Assembly (NCBI RefSeq): GCF_023920225.1
Contig: NZ_CP092587.1
Location: forward strand, 3,065,709-3,129,708
Reading direction: 5' to 3'
DNA: 64,000 bases
Source of the DNA: Vibrio gazogenes
Lineage (GTDB): Bacteria > Pseudomonadota > Gammaproteobacteria > Enterobacterales > Vibrionaceae
Both the position numbers and the translations under genes were made by a program. Below the pieces are notes generated by a model. The model worked only from the letters and a program-made list of their open reading frames with translations. It did no database searches and had not been told where the DNA came from. Below, piece after piece: positions 53,831 to 62,800 of this stretch; within the stretch, counting starts at the first letter, position 1; each line of letters opens with the position of its first letter.

Positions 53831-56800
53831 TTATTCTGCTAAATCCATTAAATCGCTGACATCAAACTCAGCAAGACCGATATAAGCCACACGTTGACTG
53901 AACGCGGCTAATGTGGGATGAGAGAAAAGCTCGACCAATGGCACTTCCAAATCCAGTTCATTGCGAATTCTTGAAATTAATTGGGCAGCCAGCAATGAAT
54001 GTCCCCCCAACTCAAAGAAACTGTCCTGACGACCGACGGCTTCTACCGGCAGCAACGCTTGCCAGATCTCAGCAACCATCTCTTCCAGTTCGCCCAGCGG
54101 TGCTTCATATTCCCGACGAACCAACGCCGTTTCATCCGGCTCCGGCAGCGCTCTGCGATCAACCTTACCGTTGGCCGTCAACGGCATCTCTGCCAGCGCA
54201 ACATACGCCGCCGGCACCATGTAACTCGGTAAACATGCCGCCAAACGCGACTTCAGCTCACTCGCGGTCAGTGCTTCATCGCCCTGAGTGAAGTAAGCCA
54301 CCAGACGTTTTGATGCGGAATCACCCGTAGCGATGACCACCGCTGAAGCCACACCACACGACACTAACGCTGACTCAATCTCGCCCAGCTCGATCCGGAA
54401 ACCGCGCACCTTGACCTGAAAATCATTGCGACCGACGAACTCAATCGTTCCGTCTGCGCGTAAATACCCCAGGTCTCCCGTCCGGTACATCCGCGCATTC
54501 GCTACCGAGGCATACGGATCCGACACAAACCGCTCTGCAGTTAATTCCGCTTGGTTGAGATAACCCAATGCCACCCCGTCACCGCCGATATACAGCTCAC
54601 CAACCACACCTTGCGGCACCGGCTGACCGTGACTGTTGAGTAAATACACTTGGGTATTGCCAATCGGACGACCCAACGGAATGCTCACTGCATGTTCATC
54701 CACCGCGGTGATTTCATGGGTCAGGGCGAATGTCGTGGTTTCCGTCGGGCCGTAACCATTCAGCAGATGCTGCGGGGCACTCTCAGACAGCACCCGACGA
54801 ATTACCGCCGGGTCAAGCGCATCACCACCGACCAACAGATAACGCAGGTTGGGGAATACCGATTGCAAACCTTGGGCATACTGATTAAACAAGCCGACCG
54901 TCAACCACAGAATGCTGACCTGATGCTGTGTTAACGCTTGGGCGAAAGCATGGACGTTCAGGAGCGTTTCTTGCTCAATCACCACCACCGCTGCGCCATT
55001 GAGCAGCGGCGCCCACACTTCTAACGTGGTCGCATCAAATGCGGGGTTGGCCGCCAGCGCAATCCGGTCTGAAGGTTGCACCGCCATATAGCCGTTGTTC
55101 AGGACTAACCTTGCAATGGCTCGGTGTGGCACGACGACACCTTTTGGCTGACCGGTTGAACCTGAGGTGTACATCACATAGGCAGGAGTATCACCGCTGA
55201 CCGACACAGAAACCGCTTCATCACGGGTTTCATTGAGCAGCGATGAGGTTATCTCCAAGACTGGCAAAGATGAATCATCATCCGCAGTCCCCGCTTCTGC
55301 AAGCATGAGCGTTGCGCCGCTATCGCGTAATACATAATCCAGTCGCTCCGTCGGAGCTGCCGGGTCGAGCGGTACATACACCCCACCACATTTTAAAATC
55401 GCCAGCTCTGCCACCACCAACGCGGCTGAACGCGGCAACCGCACTGCAACTCGCTGACCGGGGGTCACACCCAAAGTTTGTAAGCGGTACGCCAGCGCAT
55501 TGGCACTTCCCTCTAACACGCCATAACACCATTCACTCGCTTCGGTGATGAGCGCGATGGCATCCGGTGAAGTGCTCGCCTGTTGGCTGAACAGCGTATG
55601 AACCCCACAATCGGACGGGTAGTTATAGCCGGTTTGATTGAATTGTTGCAGCACATGTTGCTGCTCACTGTCAGTGAGCATCGGCAGTGCACCGACGGGT
55701 AACTCAGGCTGACGAACCATCTCTTCTAATACCGTGATCCAATAGCTGAGGTAACGCTGCACGGTTTCCGGCTCAAACAACGCGGTTGCATAATTGAGCG
55801 ACCCTTCAATGCAATCCGTGGATTCATGGACGATCAAACTTAGATCGAACTGGGCACTACTGGATTCTTCCGCCAATAACGACAAGCTCATCCCATCAAG
55901 TTCAATCGTCTCTTCCGGTAAGTTTTGTAATGCAAACAACACCTGAAAAATCGGGCTGTAAGCAAGGCTGCGAGTAGGAGCGACCGCCTCAACCACTTGC
56001 TCAAACGGAATATCTTGATGCGCCTGTGCCTGTAACGAAGTCGTTTTGATCTGGTTCAACAGCGCAATACTATTTGGCTGTTCACTCAGGTTGACCCGCA
56101 ATGCTTGCGTGTTAACAAACATCCCAATCAAGTCTTCCAGTTCGCTTTGCGTTCGTCCGGCGACCGGAGAGCCGATCACAATATCGTCCTGCCCGGAGAG
56201 ACGCCCCATCACCACGGACCATCCGGCCAACAACGTCATATACAGTGTACTGCGATGCCGCTGGCTGAACTCACGTAAAGACGCAGTGAGTGATGGCGAT
56301 AAACGAACCGAAACCGCCGCACCGGTGTAATTCTGTGTCGCCGGACGAGGTCGATCCATCGGTAATGTCAGACAATCCGGAATATCACACAGTTGCTCCG
56401 TCCAATACTGCTGTTGACGTTGCAACACATCGCCCTGCAAATGTGTCTGCTGCCATGCAGCATAGTCACCGTACTGGATACGCAATGGTGGCAATGGATC
56501 AGGTTTCCCCTGACAGAATGCACGATACAACGTCGAGAGTTCACGAGTCAGCACGCCAATTGACCAACCATCAGCAATCATATGGTGCATGGCAATTCGC
56601 AACCAATGTTCGTTTTCATGAATGCGGATCAACTGTCCTTGAACCAATGAACCTCGGGTTAACTCGAATTGAGGCTGGAATGGTGACAACTCATCGATTA
56701 ATGTCTCCCCATCCAGCCAAGACATCGGAAACTCATGCCAAGCTTTACCGACAATCTGAACAGGAACACCGTCGAGATCGACAAAGTGCGTTCGTAACGG

Positions 56801-59800
56801 TGCATGCCGGGACACAATCTGATTCAGCGCCCGTTGTAATGCATCAATATTTAACTGGCCTTCCAGTCGTAAACCACCGGTAATCACATACGCTGAAACG
56901 GCATCAGGATCCATCTGAGATAAGAACCACAACCGTTTTTGTGCCAGAGACAATGGAATAGCTTGCCCTTCTGGCAATGGCGTAATCGCAGGTAAGGTTG
57001 AACCTTGTGCATCCTCAAGCAGCGCGGCCACTTCATGTAATATCGAATGAGAGAACAGCGTTGCCAATGATAACTCTCGGCCCAACTGCTCACGCACCCG
57101 TGACACCATCCGCACCGCCAGCAAGGAGTGACCGCCCAACTCAAAGAAGTTGTCGGCACGACCCACCTGTTCAACACCCAACAACTCTGACCAAATCGCT
57201 GCCAGTTGTTGCTCCGCATCACCCACCGGCGCTTGATATTCATGCCGCACCACCGAGCTGATATCCGGCTCCGGTAATGCCTTACGATTCACTTTACCGT
57301 TCGGCGTCAATGGCATCGCATCAATCACCACATACACCGCCGGCACCATGTGCGCCGGTAAGCGCTCAGACAATTCGGCCTTCAGGGCTGCCACATCCGG
57401 CACCGCATCTGCCTGTGCCGCCGTGTAGTAACCGACTAACTGTTTATCCGGACTGCCACCAAAGGCTCGCGCAACCACCACGCCATCCTGTACACCGGTA
57501 CAACCTTGTAGTGCTGAGCTGATTTCACCCAGCTCGATACGGAAACCACGGATTTTGACCTGGTCATCATTACGGCCGCGATACTCAATCGTCCCGTCCG
57601 GTAACCAGCAACCCACATCACCGGTACGGTACATCACCGGATAAGCTTCGTTGTATGGGTTGGCAACAAAGCGCTCTGCCGTCAGCTCATCACGGTTGAG
57701 ATAACCCCGCGCAACCTGAACACCACCAATGTATAACTCCCCTTCAACACCGACCGGTAGCGGATGACCCTCACTGTCGAGCACATACATCTGAGTATTC
57801 GCCACCGGACGTCCGATTGAAACCCGGTCACCCGTCAGTTGCCGTGGACAATGCCATGCTGTCACATCCACCGCCGCTTCCGTCGGGCCATACAGGTTAT
57901 GTAATTCAATCTGGGGTAAACGCGCATAGCTCTTGCGTATCGCTTCCGCCGGTAGCGCTTCACCACTACAGAACACCAAGCGCAGGCTCGGACAATCATT
58001 CGGGCTGACCACCTCAAGGAAACTCTGCAACATTGGGGGGACAAAGTGCACAATCGTTACCCCTTGGGTGGTCATGAGGGTTTTTAAGTAATCCGGGTCT
58101 TTGTGCCCTTCGGGTTTCGCCATCAGTAATGTCGCCCCCGACCACAGCGGGCAGAAGAATTCCCACACCGACACATCAAAACTGAATGGAGTTTTCTGCA
58201 ATACCACATCATCCGGACCAAACCCGTAGTCTTGTTGCATCCAGTGCAGACGATTGACGACACCGCGGTGCTCGTTCATCACCCCTTTCGGTAAGCCGGT
58301 CGAGCCCGACGTGTAAATGATGTATGCCAGATGACGGTTGGTCAGCGCTGCTACCACCGGATTCGTTTGTGGGCTATCGAGCCATGGTTGCACCGGAGAG
58401 GCTAAATCGACCAAACGGGTTGTTGCAGGAATCTCTCCCAGACGTTCAACTAAACTGCCGCAGGTCAACAGGGCCACCGGCGCACTGTCGGATAACATAT
58501 ACGTCAGTCGCTCACTCGGATAACCCGGGTCGAGCGGGACATACGCGCCGCCCGCTTTGAGAATCGCCAGCAGAGATACCACCAGCTCACAGCTTCTTTC
58601 CAGACAGACTGCGACCCGGCTATCCGGACGCACGCCTTGTTCAATCAGCCAGTGCGCCAGTTGGTTCGCCTGCGCATTGAGCTCGGCATAACTGAGCGAC
58701 TGGTCGTCAAACATCACCGCGGTCGCTTCTGGGCTGCGAGCCACCTGTGCTTCAATCAGCGTATGCAGACAGGATTCGTCAGGGAATGACGTTTGGGTCT
58801 GGTTAAACTGATTGAGCACAAGGTCGCGTTCACGATCCGCCAAAATGGTGAGTTGGTTTACGGGCGCAGACGGCTGTTCTGAGAGACTGTTCACCAGCCC
58901 GGTCAAGGCCGTCATGAACATCTCCCCAAGTCGCTCGCCACTGAGACGCGGATTGACATGGATATCCAATGAAAAACCACCCGTCACAATATCGTTAACA
59001 GCGACTGTCAACGGGTAGTTGGTATTTTCTGCGGCAATCTCAAGGGAGCCGAGTATCTCTTGGTCTGCCGAATCGGTCTGAGCACTGCCCCCTTGATAAC
59101 GATAGTTCAAAAGCGAACTGAACAGTGGGGTGTGATTACTCAAACCGCTGCACTGTTGCGCCAAGGCAAGAGACGTATGTTCATGTTCCAGTAATTCAGC
59201 CAAACGCTGTTGAGTCTGTATCAGTGCCGATTCAACCGATGCATCCGTAAAAGAGAGCCGTAATGGTAATGTGTTGAGGAACATCCCCAAGACCCGATCC
59301 GCGCCTTCACCACCGGCCATCCGACCAAACAACACCGTACCGAAGACGACATCATCTTGTCCGGTAGCTCGTTGAACAACCACACCCCAAGCAAGATGGA
59401 ACAATGCTGCAGGACTGATACTGAAATGACGGGACAACTCACGAATCGTTCGTGCGACATCGTCTGTAATCGCCACGTGGGTTGCTTCGACGTGCGCATC
59501 GTCACCGGATGCCTGTAACCCGAAGGGATCACAAGGCTCATCGATATCACCAAGCAATTCACGGAAGTAGTGAAGATGTGCATCTTGATTGGCGTTCAAC
59601 GTTGTTTGTGCGACAAAGTTACGGAACGGTAATGGTCTCGGCAGTGACGCTTCACGACCGGCAATATAGGCCTGTACTTCTTCAATCAGTAACTCCAGCG
59701 TGGTGTGATCGTTACACAAATGATGAAGCAGAAAACAAAGTAGCCAGCGCCCTTCCACCGGATCGGCGACTTTATAGGCTTCAATCATCGGTGCCCGCTG

Positions 59801-62800
59801 GATATCCATCCGAGTATGGGCTGGGTCAAAATGGTGACACAAGCGATCTGCCACACGCTCGACGAGACCATCATCGTCAGAATCAGCATTCTGTAGTTGA
59901 GTCGCTTGCAACGTGTGTAAGATAACGGGGGCTTCACGCCACACAACTTGAACGGGAGTATCGAGCCCATCCCAGACAACCGCAGTGCGTAAAATGTCAT
60001 GCCGTTGCACAACATATTGCAGAGCAGAGATAAAAGTATCGATATCCGCTTCATGTTTAAAGCTTTGAACCACACGCGTCACGTAAGGGTCACCTTGCTG
60101 TTCCAACACATGATGGAACAGAATCCCTTCCTGTAGCGGTGCCAGCGGATAGATATCTTGAATATTAGCGGCTCCGCCCTCAACCGTCTGACTGATGACA
60201 TCGATCGCCTTCTGATCGAGTGTCACCAACGGTAGCATCTCCGGCGTGATATGCTGGCAATTAGCCGGAATGAGATTTGGTGGAATTGCGTTCTCAGAGC
60301 TCGCTTCTTGTATTTCTAATGTTTCAGCCAATTCTGCCAGTGTGATACGGGAAAACAGATGACGGATCACTAACTGATAACCGTGTTGTCGCAAACGATC
60401 GGCCATCCGCACCGCCAGCAAGGAGTGACCGCCCAACTCAAAGAAGTTGTCGGCACGACCCACCTGTTCAACACCCAACAACTCTGACCAAATCGCTGCC
60501 AGTTGTTGCTCCGCATCACCCACCGGCGCTTGATATTCATGCCGTACCACTGAACTGATATCCGGCTCCGGTAATGCCTTACGGTTCACTTTACCGTTCG
60601 GCGTCAATGGCATCGCATCAATCAACACATACACCGCCGGCACCATGTGCGCCGGTAAGCGCTCAGACAACTCAGCCTTCAGGGCTGCCACATCCGGCAC
60701 CGCATCTGCCTGTGCCGCCGTGTAGTAACCGACTAACTGTTTATCAGCGCTGCCACCGAAGGCTCGCGCAACCACCACGCCATCCTGAACACCGGTACAA
60801 CCTTGTAGCGCTGAGCTGATTTCACCCAGCTCGATACGGAAACCACGGATTTTCACCTGGTCATCATTACGGCCCCGATACTCAATCGTCCCGTCCGGTA
60901 ACCAGCAACCCACATCGCCGGTACGGTACATCACCGGATAGTGATGCTTGTCGTACGGATTGGCAACAAACCGCTCCGCCGTCAGCTCATCACGGTTGAG
61001 ATAACCCCGTGCGACCTGAACACCACCAATGTATAACTCCCCTTCTACACCGACCGGTACTGGATGCCCCTCACTATCGAGGACATACATCTGAGTATTG
61101 GCAACCGGACGTCCGATTGAAACCCGGTCACCCGTCAGTTGCCGTGGACAATGCCATGCTGTCACATCCACCGCCGCTTCCGTCGGGCCATACAGGTTAT
61201 GTAATTCAATCTGGGGTAAGCGCGCATAACTCTTGCGTATCGCTTCCGCCGGTAGCGCTTCACCACTACAGAACACCAAGCGCAGGCTCGGACAATCATT
61301 CGGGCTGACCACCTCAAGGAAACTCTGCAACATTGGGGGGACAAAGTGCACAATCGTTACCCCTTGGGTGGTCATGAGGGTTTTTAAGTAATCCGGGTCT
61401 TTGTGCCCTTCGGGTTTCGCCATCAGTAATGTCGCCCCCGACCACAGCGGGCAGAAGAATTCCCACACCGACACATCAAAACTGAATGGAGTTTTCTGCA
61501 ATACCACATCATCCGGACCAAACCCGTAGTCTTGTTGCATCCAGTGCAGACGATTGACGACACCGCGGTGCTCGTTCATCACCCCTTTCGGTAAGCCGGT
61601 CGAGCCCGACGTGTAAATGATGTATGCCAGATGACGGTTGGTCAGCTCAGCTACCACAGGATTGGTTGTCGGACTATCAAGCCATGGTTGCACCGGAGAG
61701 GCCAAATCGACTAAACGGGTTGTCGCCGGAATCTCTCCCAGACGTGCCACTAAACTGTCGCAGGTCAGCAAGGCCACCGGCGCACTGTCGGACAACATAT
61801 ACGTCAGTCGCTCACTCGGATAACCCGGGTCGAGCGGAACATACGCGCCGCCCGCTTTGAGAATCGCCAGCAGAGATACCACCAGCTCACAACTTCTTTC
61901 CAGACAAACTGCGACCCGGCTATCCGGACGCACGCCTTGTTCAATCAGCCAGTGCGCCAGTTGGTTTGCCTGCGCATTAAGCTCGGCATAACTGAGCGAC
62001 TGGTCGTCAAACACCACCGCAGTCGCTTCTGGGCTACGAGCCACCTGCGCTTCAATCAGCGTATGCAGACAGGATGCGTCAGGGAATGACGTTTGCGTCT
62101 GGTTGAACTGATTGAGTACGAGGTCGCGTTCCACGTCCGGGAGAATATTCAGTGAGCCAACAGCTTGGGTAGGTACCGAGACCATCTGCTGTAACAAAGC
62201 GTGCCAGTATCCGAGATAGCGTTTAACCGTAACAGTATCGAATAATGCAGTGGCGTAGTGTAACGTTGCCTCAAGTTGATCCTCCGACGGATGAACGAAG
62301 AGGTTCAAATCAAACTGTACGGTTGAGACTTCAGCTTCAAGCGATGAGATCGACAGTCCCGGTAATTGTAAATCGCCCTCAGGAACATTCTGTAAAGCGA
62401 ACATCACTTGGAAAATCGGCGAATGAGACATGTTTCTTGTTGGCGCAACCGATTCCACCACCTGCTCAAACGGGATATCCTGATGGGCTTGTGCCGCCAG
62501 TGCCGTGTCTTTCACCTGCGCCAGCAGATCAATCGTGTTCGGATTGTCAGATAGATCGACTCGCATCGCCTGCGTATTGACGAACATGCCGATCAAAGGC
62601 TCAAGTTCAGTCCGAGTCCGGCCGGCAATCGGCGTGCCAATCACCACATCATCCTGACTGGCAAGGCGTCCCATCAATACCGACCAACTGGCTAATAAGG
62701 TCATGTAGAGCGTACAACCATGCGCCCGACTTAATTTTTGCAGCGCTGCGGTTAATTCTTTATCGAGAACAAATTTTATTTCTGATCCGTCAAAAGACTG

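Noticed and set aside
34439..62131. CRISPR or tandem-repeat array
   Set aside because: The repeats are kilobase-sized coding units (Ser A-T modules), not short repeats with spacers.
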